Assembly: GCF_963678975.1 (NCBI RefSeq)
Contig: NC_089275.1
Location: 1,569,001 to 1,633,000, forward strand
Reading direction: 5' to 3'
DNA length: 64,000 nt
DNA from: Dysidea avara
Lineage: Eukaryota > Porifera > Demospongiae > Dictyoceratida > Dysideidae
The notes below the pieces were generated by a model. The model was given only the letters and a program-made list of their open reading frames with translations. It was not told where the DNA came from and ran no database searches. The translations under genes and the position numbers were made by a program. Positions 25,701 through 37,189 of this stretch are shown here, in pieces. Within the stretch, counting starts at the first letter, position 1, and the number at the start of each line of letters is the position of its first letter.

Positions 25701-26517
25701 TTTGCACCACCTCATTTGCAAACATCCTCAACCCAGGTGAGATTTTATGACGTGATGAAATAACCTTAACCTTCTGATAGTAAAATTAACAATGTCAGCA
25801 ACTAGCTAAAGTAGACATTTCAATTGGATACACATACAGGATAAATAACTTTGATACATTTTAAAGATCGGATAAAATATTAGCATTGATGCAAAATTAA
25901 ATTTCAATTAACAAGCAGTACATACACACTATTATGCTATACAGTGTACTTGTTAGCATTGGATAACGTGTTGACTTTTGTATAATAGAATCATGTGGTT
26001 GAAAGGATCCGGGTTGAAGTCAATGGAAGAGTAAGCTATCCAATTAAGGCCATCCTAATTGAATGCAAGAAAGCCACGATTTAAACTTGGAACATCATCA
26101 TGACGATGTCAAATTTTGTGTCTCCTGGTATAGCATCCAAGTTAGCCAAGTAGGGATGAAAAAGTTTGTGGCTGCCTGGAATGAGCATCGGATCCGAGGT
26201 ATATCAACAAAAATTAATGCACAGTGTTTATGCATAACTGTCACTAAATCTTATAAGTTATATCATCATTAATTTTCTTTTTGTACAGGCAGGGGTATTC
26301 CAAACGTGCTGATGGCTCAAAACAATCAGACAAAACTTATTGACAACTCCGTGGTCCCAGCAGCCGATGAAGCTGGCAGACAATATGAAGAGAATGGAGG
26401 TACTGTTCAGTGAGTTCGGACAAGATCCATTGGCAGAATGGGAGGATTTGGTGACTACTAGGATGGAGACATTTACTGAACAATCGCCAAGCTTTGAAAA
26501 TATTTTTCACAGCTTAG
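22728..26517 (+). pseudogene. Integrase-core (DDE) family gene, copy A, decayed
   Basis: Six exons can be traced: 22,728-22,873; 24,778-24,862; 25,204-25,487; 25,593-25,736; 25,989-26,198; 26,289-26,517. Introns have GT-AG ends. The first exons join in phase (SSLD, then R from the split codon, then FCRERDIHKTSRL). The product would be a retroviral-integrase-like core protein of about 380 residues. It has an N-terminal helix-rich part (LLDEMEAFIREKI) and then blocks GPVYG, RVGESLRLVSPLY, CAVDRF and WDQLRVDQGK.

This copy is dead. TGA at 25,225 replaces a CGA codon, TAG at 25,644 replaces GAG, and a 42-base in-frame deletion after 25,391 removes the segment with the first catalytic Asp seen in copy B. 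Single-base deletions shift the frame in exons 3 and 5, and 8 bases are lost in exon 6. I started exon 3 at the CCAG acceptor before GTGGGTCC because that joins E to VGPVYG, as I recall from related proteins. Confidence 0.75.
23332..23739. mobile_element. hAT-like element with GGGGCGG ends, intron 1 of copy A
   Basis: The left end is TAGGGGCGGCAGATCCAAGG and the right end is the complement of CAGGGGCGGATATAGGATTT. This CAGGGGCGGAT terminus is typical of non-autonomous hAT elements. The counterpart lies at 48,198-48,618 in the other arm, so insertion predates the palindrome. A one-copy dispersed motif lies just outside (23,299-23,318). No coding capacity and no clean target duplication were seen. 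Confidence 0.7.
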
Positions 26518-26599
26518 TGAACAATAACAAAACAATGTTTCATGATGGGCTTTTATGTTTTATTGCTATAACCATGCAGCTTAAAGCACAACTGTAAGA

Positions 26600-27416
26600 A
26601 TCTTGTACATGTATGTTACTTTTTTCACTGAATCTAGTTTATCTGCAGTATTATACATGCATAATTCGTGTAATCTTGTATATCTTTAAGTCATCCAGCA
26701 GTGGTATTGTGACCAATGTTTGAAATTTCTACATTTTGGTTTTAAATATTGTGATTCTCAAATGTGACATCATGATACTTTGTTAAATAAGTGATGTCAG
26801 TAATATCATACATAATATAATGGTCTAATTCAATGTCGGTCCATCAATCTGACTCATTTGATGATCCAGATTCAATGTCACCATCAAAATTGATTCAGAT
26901 GCAGCTTCAGATTTTTAGACTTGAACTCTGTACTGGTCTAATAGTCATAGTGACAGTAACCCTGTTGGATTGGTGGGACTGGAAGCAAATTTGAGAGGGC
27001 ACATTTTGTGTGGCTCACTGGTGTCTGACCCGTATGAGATGGGCATCTCCTTAAATCAGAATGTCACTGCATGTAGACCATACAGATGGCATGTAAGATA
27101 TTATGCTTGATAATGTTATGATAGCATCAAAAGCAAAAGGCTAATGGGTCAAAGTTTTCTTCTTTGTCTTTTACACCTGGTAGCATGAGCTAGAATAAGA
27201 GAGGATTCTTTTATGTCAACGTAAATGCAGAAGATGACAGTGTACTTAAGGTCATTTAAATGATAAGCATGATACATCTATCAAACTAATAAAGGTCTAT
27301 AAAGGATAGCACTGCCACCTTTACTGTAATCAGGGGGACCTTTAGTTTTTACTCTAATCAGGGGTCGAGATATCCAATTTGATGTTATTTTTATATGGAT
27401 GTATGTATATACTAAA
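26600..27416. other. Conserved arm DNA, no gene seen
   Basis: This stretch is matched inverted at about 45,300-44,460. No open frame is shared by both arms. It includes a short direct ATTGATTCAGATG/ATCCAGATTCAATG-like repetition near 26,860-26,900. Confidence 0.5.
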
Positions 27417-28030
27417 GATGTGTCAACCATCAAGTAGCTAGAATGGTCAGTAGTTGTCTGTGTAGACCACCTCACATGCAATGATCGACGGTGATGTGTC
27501 AACCATCAAGTAGCTAGAATAGTCAGTCGTTGTGTGTGTAGACCACCTCACATGCAATGATTGATGGTGATGTGTCAACCATCACGTAGCTAGAATAGTC
27601 AGTGGTTGTGTGTGTAGACCACCTCACATGCAATGATTGATGGTGATGTGTCAACCATCAAGTAGCTAGAATAGTCAGTGGTTGTGTGTGTAGACCACCT
27701 CACATGCAATGATCGATGGTGATGTGTCAACCATCACGTAGCTAGAATAGTCAGTGGTTGTGTGTGTAGACCACCTCACATGCAATGATCGATGGTGATG
27801 TGTCAGCCATCAAGTAGCTAGAATAGTCAGTGGTTTTGTGTGTAGACCACCCCACATGCAATGATCGATGGTGATGTGTCAACCATCAAGTAGCTAGAAT
27901 AGTCAATGGTCGTACGTCTAAAAATCATCTCACAATGCAATGGTTGATGATTAAGAGTCAACCACCAAGTAGCTAGAATAGTCAATGGTTATGTGTGTAG
28001 ACTACCTCAAATTCAATGATTGATGATGGC
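27417..28030 (+). repeat. 76-bp minisatellite, left arm
   Basis: There are about eight units of 76 bp. Each holds CATCAAGTAGCTAGAATAGT, then TCAGTGGTTGTGTGTGTAGA, then CCACCTCACATGCAATGAT. Unit-to-unit identity is high in the centre, and the last two units are diverged. The right-arm array (41,045-44,465) is several times longer. Confidence 0.9.
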
Positions 28031-28799
28031 ACAACAAAAAATTATGATATGGTGATCTATTATAAATGTACAACTACAGTAATCTTGTGTGTCTTAAAAG
28101 AATTCTGATAATAACAGGGTAAAAAAACTGTAGTGCAATGTCTAGCTAATGACTTTTGACAGTTTTAAACTGTTTTTTTTAGTGGCCAAGCCAAGTAGGT
28201 CTGGAAGGTGCATTTTATGACTTCATTAATAATACCACCTCATTATACTGACCATTTCCTGTATATTATCATACATTACTCTTGTATATATAACATCCCA
28301 GCAGGATATTATTGATTTGAGAAGTTATGGTTGACTATTGTTGTGATGTAGAGTAGCTACACCGTACACCATACATATTTATGAGTTACACTGAGCTTTT
28401 GGTAAACAACTGAACTGACTTTAGTAGCGTGCATTTTAGTATTATATCAATACAACACTTACAGTGTGGAATAAACTTTTCCTATAGAGACATACACTTC
28501 ATTTTCGAAAGCGGAAGACAGAGCTACCTGTATATATCATAGTAATTCTATGCTGGAAGGTGTCCATTATCATCATCTCAATGTAATAGTCAGTGATAAG
28601 CTAGAATCTTTATAATATTAGAGTCCATCTGTTTGTCTAAAATTGTTTGCGGGCCGAAATTTTTTGGCCTTCATAGGCCAAAGGTTGTGGTGGGTTAACA
28701 TAAAAATGTCTAACTAGAGAAACTTTTTTTAGAGGTGGTCTTTTTAGCAGGTGGCCACTAAGACAGGTGTCACTGTAGATTCAATCCATGTCAAGTATC
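28031..28799. other. Conserved arm DNA, no gene seen
   Basis: This stretch is matched inverted at about 41,040-40,310. No gene or element was recognised. Confidence 0.5.
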
Positions 28800-29700
28800 A
28801 GACGTAAAGTAGCTAGAGTAGTAAATGGTGGTGTGTAAACCATCTCACAACAGTCCGTGGTAATGTATCAAACATCAAGTAACCAGGTGGCATGTAAACC
28901 TTTGCTATTCCAACTAAGTGATGCTTGATGCATCACCATAGACTGTTGTGAGATGGTTTAACACCAGTGGGAAATTGACCATTCTAGCTACTTGATCGCT
29001 GACACTTCACTGACTATTATGAGGTGGTTTACACAACACTATTGACTATTCTAGCTGCTTGATCCTTGAAAGATAACCATGGACTGCTGTAAGTGAGATG
29101 GTTTACACACTGTGTGTAACCCATCTCATAACAGTCAATGTGATGTGTCAAACATCAAGTGGCTAGAATAGTAAATGGTTGTATGTAAACCATCTCACAA
29201 CAGTCAATAAAACTTCAAGTAGCTTTAATAGCCAATGTTGGTGTGTAACACCCCACCATTGACCATTCTAGATACTTGATGTATGACACGTCACATGGCG
29301 ATCAACTGTTGTGAGATGGTTTACACACCACCGGACCATTGACTATTCTAGTTACTTGATGTTTGACACATCATTGACTATTGTGAAATAGTTAACACAC
29401 CTGCATTGACTATTCTAGCTATTCAAACATCAATATAGACTGTTCTGAGAAGGGTTACACACCACCATTGATTATTAATTACATCTACTTGACATTTGAC
29501 ACATCATTGACTATTGTGAGATGGTTTACACATCACCATTGACTAGGAAAGCTTCTTGATGTTTGATACACCACCTTGGTCTGTTGTAGCTACTGATGTT
29601 TGATGGATCACCATTGACTGTTATGAGATGGTTTACATGACACTATTGACTAGTCTAGCTACTTGATGTTTGATACATCATTGACTATAGTGAGATACCA
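28800..29700. repeat. Mixed-orientation minisatellite, left arm
   Basis: Units share the core CAAGTAGCTAGAATAGTCAA with the 76-bp repeat but occur in both orientations, alternating with ACCATCTCACAACAGTC and its complement. The block is therefore a chain of short palindromes. The same chain lies inverted at 39,400-40,310. Confidence 0.85.
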
Positions 29701-29879
29701 CTTCAAGTGATTGAATCACCAACACTGAATACTGTATGTATTGTACATGCAAAATATACAGTAATCATGCAGACATCAAGTCAGTAGTCCGATGATTGTG
29801 TTCTGCTGCAAATTTTGAATGTACCATGGTTGAGAAGTGAGGAAATTAAGAGGTTAATGCAGTGGAAACTATAGTCCGT

Positions 29880-31140
29880 TCTTTGGTGCCAACATATAGT
29901 ACGTTTTCTGCAATGATGTTTTGTCCTACATAGTACTTCTGCATTGGATTCCTCATGCAGGTTTGTTTTGGCAGAATAGTTAAAAATCTAAGTTTAAATT
30001 TTACCTATATGAAAGAAATAGAGTAACTGAGCAATTATTGGTAGTTTCAGTTTTACTGGTGGTGCACACTGTGGTGAGCTGCATACTATGTGTTTACTTT
30101 CTACTCTTGCTTCTCCAGACCAAGTACAAGTTTGTATACTGGAGTATTAACTAAGTCCCTGAATCACCCTGTGTTAAAATAGTATGATGTGACTTTGTAT
30201 TCTTTTTGCAATTTTGGTCACTGTAGCTTGCATGGAGCCTGTCAACAAGATCAGTTACTCACCCATGCTTGTGTAGTTTCATTTTACCTGCCTTGTTGCT
30301 GTAATGTACATCTATATCTGCATCCAGGCCCGATAGTGTCTTGTGCTTCAGGTAAGTCAGCAGCAGCAGTTAAGATGGAGTGGTATGTCATAAAGATGTG
30401 TTTGGTGAGTAGAGGTATGTGTCAGTGTAATAGGGTGTGTAGTAAATATAGTAACTGTTCTTATCACGTTTATTTTACTTTATTAAATGAATTATGTAAG
30501 GAAAGAGTTTGTGTGTTGAAACTCTAGTCCATTCTTTGGTATGGTATCAATTATTTGATTGTTTTATCCTCAATATGATTTCTTGCATTGGGTCCCTCGT
30601 ACAGGTATATAATTATTTTTGTTGGGAAGTGTTAACAAAATTAATTTAAGTTAAATTGAGCAGTATGAAAATATAACTGACATATTGTGGGTAGTATTAG
30701 TTCCAAGGTTAAACCACTGGTGGTGCACACAGACCACATGCTTTAATAATTATAATATTATGTGTTTACTTTGTAATTTCTTTTATTTGTTTATTTTATC
30801 CTCTTGATTCTCCAGTACAAGTTTGTACACTGGAGTTATCAACAATGCCAGTGAATGACCTTCTGTTACAGCCTGTTTTTATCACCCTAACAAGATAACT
30901 GCTTAACCATTCTAGTGTAATATTTTTTTAATTTAATACATTGCCTTGTTGTAGTAGCATACATTTAGATCGGTATCCAAGGTGGTTAGTGCTTTTACTT
31001 GAAATAAGCCAAGGAAAAGGGCCATGATGGAGTGGTGTGTCATAACAAAGTAGTTGGTGTGTAGTGGCATGTGTCAGTGTGACAGGAAATGTAGTGAACA
31101 TGTCAATCTAATGTTGACTGTTCTATTAGGTATATTTGAC
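29880..31140 (+). repeat. Diverged ~620-bp tandem duplication, left arm
   Basis: 29,880-30,530 and 30,535-31,130 share, in the same order, a GGTGGTGCACAC segment, a CTCCAG..TACAAGTTTGTA segment, a GATGGAGTGGTATGTCATAA segment and a ATGTGTCAGTGTGA segment. Both units exist in the right arm (37,950-39,240), so this duplication is older than the palindrome. The 112-codon open frame at 30,189-30,527 is only partly preserved in the right arm and is not supported as a gene. Confidence 0.65.
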
Positions 31141-31649
31141 TTTTGTTGCTCTGGTAGGCAGTTGAATTGCTAGGTATAAAAAATGTCTTCTTTCAGTTCA
31201 CAGGACTTCACAGGTGCACACAACTGCTCAATCAAACCAGAGTAGAATACTGCTGCCATCCGTGCTAGATTTTAAATAAGGGCAGAGTGGCTTGATTTTG
31301 AAAATATGGACAGGGTGTATTTATGATACATAATGTCCTGTAATCATATTTTACACAAAATAAGAATCCTCAATCACTTACCATACTGATGCCTATAAAA
31401 TTTATAAGCATCACTGAGTCATATTCCCTCAACTGCACAACATATATATCTATCTACATCAGTGAATAAATTTAGAAATACAAATTATGTTTGTATGCAG
31501 TGAGATACAGTGTACATGGTGATCTTACCATAATAATAACACATCTAGTAAACTCTACCAAGCAGATGCCACCTTGACATTAAAGTGACCGGTGCATGAA
31601 CTTTACCCTGGTGCACCCTACCACCTTAAGTGGTGATTCTAGACCTGGG
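31141..31649. other. Conserved arm DNA, no gene seen
   Basis: This stretch is matched inverted at about 37,950-37,440. No gene was recognised. Confidence 0.5.
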
Positions 31650-31893
31650 GGAGATGTGACCGGATTTGCAAAAAGGGGTCTTCCACACACATCTAATTTA
31701 CCAACTTTGATGATCCATAAAATTGAAATACAACAAGTTATTGACCTGCAATTTGTTCAGTGGTTAGTGCCAACATTGCGTAATGGCTAGGGAAAATTTC
31801 AGAGTTGTGCACCTCTTAAACACAAAGTTATGGCCTTCCAAGTTCATGGAATTAGATGTGTGTGGAAGACCCTTTTTGTAAATCCAGTCACAA
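31650..31893. mobile_element. Palindromic miniature element, GTGACCGGATTTGC family
   Basis: The left end GATGTGACCGGATTTGCAAA pairs with 31,845-31,893. The inverted repeats are about 45 bp and include TCTTCCACACACATC. A copy in the right arm (37,190-37,435) shows that it predates the palindrome. Related ends appear at 50,425-50,998 and 52,312-52,545. Confidence 0.7.
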
Positions 31894-32442
31894 TACTGTT
31901 GCATATAGATTTAGTATAAATTGGAATTTTGAGGGAGTGGGAGAATGTAAATTAACACTTACAATAGGCTGTTTGACTTTTGCAATTTAAAGGCTTAAAG
32001 TGGTTTAATTGATAATTGCCAGGATGCTAAGAACAATGCCTATCTATAGCTAGCTGTACTATAACTTACCCCAATAGTTTAAGTAATTCATTGTTCAGCA
32101 AGGGAAGGAGGCACATGTCTCTCCAGGCCCACTTCCTTAGAATAGCCTATGCTACCAACTCTCAGATTACGGATAAGATCCCAGGGGTAGCTCACCCCCT
32201 TCCCTCCACCTAGTGCATACACTTATTCTACTCGTGCATACACTTATTCTACTGAGTCTGTCAGTGAAGCATATAGCTATAAGGGAAGCCTCAGCCTAGA
32301 CGGAAGGAAGGGGAGATGCATTCAGTGTGCTTCTTTTAAAGGAGGATAAGCTAATATCATGATAGTGTGTAGAAACCTTATTGTAACTGAGAGCAATATA
32401 ATAACGTGCATGCATAATGGCTTCAATTAATTGACCAATTAA
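31894..32442. other. Conserved arm DNA, no gene seen
   Basis: This stretch is matched inverted at about 37,190-36,645. It includes a 17-base tandem repeat of ACACTTATTCTACT near 32,220-32,255. The open frames read in both arms (minus at 32,296-32,574, plus at 36,619-36,882) are mirror images of each other and end at the arm boundary. No family was recognised. Confidence 0.5.
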
Positions 32443-33127
32443 GGGTAGTGCTAAAAGCCGGAACGGAATGGAACGGAACCAATTAGGGCGCGCGCCAAGT
32501 AGAAAAATCGTTTGAGACGGATTTTTCATCGTTTCCAACTGCCACACAGTGACTAGAATTGTGCTAGAGTTCATTTCCTTCTACTTATATGTAAGCTAGA
32601 AATCGCGCTTTCGAAGTTTCTATTTAATGCCCGCCACGTGGCATGTTGTGTTTTTACCAATCCATCAAATTCTGTTTAATCCTGATGTAGAATTGCTTCC
32701 TTATCATTGTAAAAGGTAAACTACTGTAGTATTTTCATGTTATAGTCGTGTCCAACTCTGTAGTAACAGCTAGGATGGTTTTCTGAAGTCTGCCAGCATG
32801 GGCAATAATTTACGAGAGTTAACCACATTGTATGTTAGTGGCTATGAATCATATGCTTATAGTGCTTACAAAATAATAGTTTAGCAGGTTAAATAATAGT
32901 TTTTCAGCGTAGGTAATTGCAAAACGCTTTCGTGCAGTGGACATTAAATAGAAACTTCGAGCGAGCGATTTCTAGCATGCCTACAAGCAGAAGAAAACTA
33001 ACTTTAGCACAATTCTAGTCACTACTTAATGGTAAGAAACGGTGTACAATCTGCAAAAACGATTCATAAACTTGGCGCGCGCCCCGTTCCGTTCCATTCC
33101 ATTCCGTTCCGGTTTTTAGCACTACCC
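32443..33127. mobile_element. 685-bp element, long inverted repeats, 9-bp target duplication
   Basis: Both ends start GGGTAGTGCTAAAA. The inverted repeats extend about 165-190 bp through GGAACGGAATGGAACGG runs and a GGCGCGCGCC block. The direct flanks ACCAATTAA (32,434-32,442 and 33,128-33,136) are identical. Removing the element rejoins sequence that matches the right arm, which lacks it, so insertion followed formation of the palindrome. Long inverted repeats plus a 9-bp duplication fit Mutator-like non-autonomous elements; Merlin is an alternative. No coding capacity was seen. Confidence 0.85.
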
Positions 33128-34381
33128 ACCAATTAACGCGGTGGGGACTATTCTACGGAACGGAACGGAACGGAATGATGGACTAAACCACGGAACGGAA
33201 CGCTTTCTCAAATTGAAGCTTGCAACTTACCATTGCTGAAACTTCCCTTATAAGTTAGCAGTGGCATCTCCAGTGGGTGATTAAACATAAGATAAAAAGA
33301 ATTAACGGATCGATTGTGGGTTTTTGTTGGTTGTCATTAGTAACGAAGTATTATTGTGGGATGAGCTGTATCAGTGATGTTCATCCATACGGAAGGGAAC
33401 TTTATGTGAGCTATTTTTCTTATTTAGACTTTAGAAAACAGTCTGGGCCGGTCTTTCAAGTCATAAGTCAGTGTATAAATAAAGCAAGCAGGAAGATACT
33501 GGTAACAGGAAAGAGCCAGCTGAATTAAAACTTGAAGAATTTTGTGCAGTGTGTGAGGAGCAAATATTTTGGCAGACCGCAAGGAGGGTATATTCTGCAA
33601 ACATCACTGAAGTGTATGCATGGAGTTATTTATATATTAACAGCTGGTGCAGTGGACTAATGCCGTATTCAATAGTGAGCTGATTTTATCTGTTGCACAA
33701 TTCAAGGATGTGTCTGACTGCTAGCCTTGAATCAGGCTAAATGCCAAAACTCCAAGACCAGCCAAATCTCTATTATAAGCTGCATGTGAAACCATGCCCG
33801 TAGCCACCAGGCAAACGTGATTTGGACCAAGATGTGTGTGTAATTTCAATGTATCTAGTCAGTCCTGAAATGGAACACTCACATTAATTACATACCACCT
33901 AAGAATCCTAGGATTTCTTAAGTGTAACATTTCACATGCTTCACTTCAAACAAAACAGGTTAAATTTGTTCGTCTATTTTCAAGTGATTCCCAGTCCAGC
34001 TGGTCCATGAAATTACAATGGGTTCACATGTATTTGTTACAGTGCCGGCTGTCCTGTGTTGGATCTACTCTAGAGTTGAAATTTCAAGGTAGACTCACTG
34101 CCAATGTACTGACACTAGTACTGTTGTAGCATGTTTAAGTGGAGGACAAATGAAATAGTAATGCTAGATTATTTATGTATACAAATTTTTCATAATGAAA
34201 TTGAATGATATCCCATTTTGATTTATACTTCCACTTTGCAACATATTCAAGAACAAGAAGCTACCACACTTAATCTCCAACCACTGTCATTAATTAACCA
34301 AGATCTCACTAGTCTGTAATTCACCTTACTGTAGTGATTTTATTGATTCATCTGTATGTTTTCTTCATTTTCCTTTGAAGT

Positions 34382-34640
34382 TGTACCAAGAGTTCATAAT
34401 AAGGTGGAGAGTGTCTAACTTGAATGCATTCACCAAACACCCTGCTTAAAGTAACACCTCGGCCTTATTTCAGAACAAAGGCTTTACCTTCTTCTGCAAC
34501 ACTAATCAACAGTTTTCTATCCCCCAGTAAAGGTGTTGATTTGATGAAAGGTGAACTTTACGCAGGGTGTTTGTATGGCCATACTGAGAGTTAGACACTC
34601 TCCCCCATACAAATCAGTATTACGAACTCTTGGTTGTACA
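34382..34640. mobile_element. Miniature element in palindrome spacer
   Basis: The ends TGTACCAAGAGTTCATAATA and the complement of TATTACGAACTCTTGGTTGTACA are imperfect inverted repeats. They are followed by subterminal matches (GAGAGTGTCTAACT and AAACACCCTGC). Length is 259 bp and it is non-coding. Confidence 0.65.
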
Positions 34641-35141
34641 GTATAGGTAAACAAAGATAAGTTTCTCTCCCATCTTATTCTAGGATTTCTATTGACAAGG
34701 AAAATTCAATTATTTGTATACAGGCTCAAAATTGAGAAAATATAAAGAAAGTGAATTAATATTATACAGTCAGTTTGCTTTTGGATATTTAATGTCTCAA
34801 ACCACAACAAAAATTCGATGAATCCATGCATCTCATCACTGGTCGTCTGAACATTCTGAAGGTGATACCTCACTCAATCAACCATATATTCTGTTTATTA
34901 GACTGAATAAAGTCATGATTACCTAAACAATCACTTAATTAATGTTTTATAATTATCCTATTCCATTTTCCTGGAGGTTCCACTGATAGCAGCTAGCCAA
35001 GCTGCAAGTTGATTCAGAAAACATTCCATTCTGTAAAATAGACCCCATCCAGAATTCAACTCAGTACTCAGGCTGAGATATCTGACAACAGTCCACTACT
35101 CTGTTAATGAATCATTGATGTTGTTATTATGTTATTGTTAT

Positions 35142-35658
35142 TATTATCTACTTTACCAGTTAGGCACTGGAGGGTGTACACAGAAGGCAGAGCCTGTTCG
35201 AGGTGTTTACCCATAGCCTAGGAGCCTAAGCGAAAATCTTTGAGCTAAATATCCTAAAGTGAAACGGGACAAATACCTAGAAGGGGTGAAAAAAAAGCCA
35301 ACCCCATCGTGACTTGATCCGCAGGCAACCCAGATTCCGGCCAGGCACCACGCTCGGAGCCAACTTTGGGGAGGCCACCTAAGTAGGGAAATGTTGTTGT
35401 TATTATCTACTTTACCAGTTAGGCACTGGAGGGTGTACACAGAAGGCAGAGCCTGTTCGAGGTGTTTACCCATAGCCTAGGAGCCTAAGCGAAAATCTTT
35501 GAGCTAAATATCCTAAAGTGAAACGGGACAAATACCTAGAAGGGGTGAAAAAAAGCCAACCCCATCGTGACTTGATCCGCAGGCCACCCAGATTCCGGCC
35601 AAGCGCCACGCTCGGAGCCAACTTTGGGGAGGCCACCTAAGTAGGGAAATGTTGTTGT
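35142..35658. repeat. Two tandem 259-bp units
   Basis: The units start at 35,142 and 35,401 and are nearly identical, differing at only a handful of sites, and a partial third start follows at 35,659. Each unit contains TTTACCAGTTAGGCACTGGA near its start and GGAGGCCACCTAAGTAGGGA at its end. High identity implies a recent duplication. The minus-strand open frames of 88 and 71 codons are the same repeat read twice. It could be a SINE-type unit (a GTTCGAG piece is present), but no convincing promoter boxes are seen. Confidence 0.8.
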
Positions 35659-36174
35659 TATTATCTATTTTACCATGTTCACACAATATAGCCTCCTTGA
35701 GGCATCTGAATGTTTGTTCCTCACACACTGCACAAAATTCCTTTAGATTCTGCTTAGGCTGAGTTGATTCAGCTTGTCACCATACTTGTTTCCTTTGTAG
35801 TGTAGCTATACGCATACTGATTTATGCCGATTAGAAAGGCTGGGCCTCAGACTGTACATTCTAAGTAAAAATAACTCATATACTAGTAAAAACAAGTCAT
35901 GCATTAAGTTCCCTACTTGATATATCCGAAGATGAACACACTGAGTCAGCTATTCCCACAATTAGTACTTCGTTACTAATGACAACCAACAAGAACCCAC
36001 AATCGATCCTTAAATTCCTTTTATCTTTCTTGGGGTACGTTTGATTACCTGCTGGAAGTGCCACTGATAACTTGTACAGCAATGGTAAGCTGCAAGCTTC
36101 AATCTGAGAAAGCATTCCGTTCCGCAGTTTAGTCCATCATTCCGTTCCGTTCCGTTCCGTTCCGTAGAATAGAC

Positions 36175-36655
36175 CCCACAAATTAACGCTGGGTGGCCAC
36201 AAAAGCCAGCCAACTAGATATGGTAAAGCTCAACAGTTTCAACTTTGGAAATTGGATTTGGTGAAATCGAATTTCCAAAACTACAAAGCAAAAAAACGCT
36301 AAAGTTTTTTGCTTTGTAGGTATAATAATAGGATGATGGAAAGATACCTCTATCCATAAGGGTTATGCCATTTAAATTGTCAGAAAATAAACTCGCCAAT
36401 CGCTTGTAAAAAAACACTGGCTTCATGGCCCATTCCCCCGGAAGCAGAGAACACTAGAGGGGTAAAAGATAGAGGTATCTTTCCATCATCCTATTATTAT
36501 ACCTACAAAGCAAAAAACTTTAGCGCTTGGCGCGCTGCGCGCGCTTTGTAGTTTTGGAAATTCGATTTCACCAAATCCAATTTCCAAAGTTGAAACTGTT
36601 GAGCTTTACCATATCTGGTTGGCTTGGCTTTGTGGCCACCCAGCGTTAATTGGCC
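36175..36655. mobile_element. Long hairpin element, right arm only
   Basis: Bases 36,180-36,365 pair with 36,465-36,652, including GTGGCCACCC/GGGTGGCCAC, GATATGGTAAAGCTCAACAG and GGTATAATAATAGGATGATG segments. The loop is about 100 bases. The right stem has an additional GCGCGCTGCGCGCGC insertion at about 36,530. The left arm of the large palindrome has no counterpart, so it was inserted, or arose, after the palindrome formed. Confidence 0.8.
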
Positions 36656-37189
36656 AATTAATTGAAGACATTATGCATGCACGTTATTACACTGTTCTCA
36701 GTTACAATAAGGTTTCTACACGCTATCGCGATATTAGCTTATCCTCCTTTAAAAGAAGCGCATTGAATGCATCTCCCCTTCCTTCCGTCTATGCTGAGGC
36801 TTCCCTTATAGCTATATGCTTCACTGACAGACTCAGTAGAATAAGCGTATGCACGAGTAGAATAAGTGTATGCACTAGGTAGAGGGAAGGGGGTGAGCTA
36901 CCCCTGGGATCTTATCCTTAATCTGAGAGTTGGTAGCATAGGCTATTCTAAGGAAGTGGGCCTGGAGAGACATGTGCCTCCTTCCCTTGCTGAACAATGA
37001 ATTACTTAAACTATTGGGGTAAGTTATAGTACAGTTAGCTATAGATAGGCATTGTTCTTAGCATTCTTAACAATTATCAATTAAACCATTTTAAGCCTTT
37101 AAACTGCAAAAGTCAAACAACCTAAGTGTTAATTTACATTCCCCCACTCCCTCAAAATTCCAATTTATACTAAATCTATATGCAACAGT

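Larger units (their letters stand above)
22641..33540 (+). repeat. Left arm of 26.6-kb imperfect palindrome
   Basis: This arm recurs inverted at 35,890-49,302. Colinear landmarks are the exons of an integrase-core gene (22,728-26,517 versus 49,214-45,373), a hAT-like element in its first intron, minisatellites (27,417-28,030 versus 44,465-41,045; 28,800-29,700 versus 40,310-39,400), a palindromic element (31,650-31,893 versus 37,435-37,190) and GGAAC-rich DNA (33,137-33,230 versus 36,180-36,110). Homology starts abruptly at about 22,641 and 49,302. The arms differ by many substitutions and indels, so the structure is old and not a simple foldback artefact of identical strands. Confidence 0.85.
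33541..35889. other. Central spacer of the 26.6-kb palindrome
   Basis: These 2.3 kb lie between the arms and are single copy apart from the element at 34,382-34,640 and the 259-bp tandem duplication at 35,142-35,658. No gene, RNA gene or transposase was recognised. Confidence 0.6.

Noticed and set aside
30189..30527. 112-codon cysteine-rich frame, partly repeated at 38,603-38,860
   Set aside because: The right-arm copy is truncated and shifted, the frame spans a tandem-duplicated non-coding unit, and no domain is recognised.
31596..31790. 64-codon frame conserved in both palindrome arms (37,295-37,489)
   Set aside because: It overlaps the ends of a palindromic miniature element, and its conservation reflects arm homology only.
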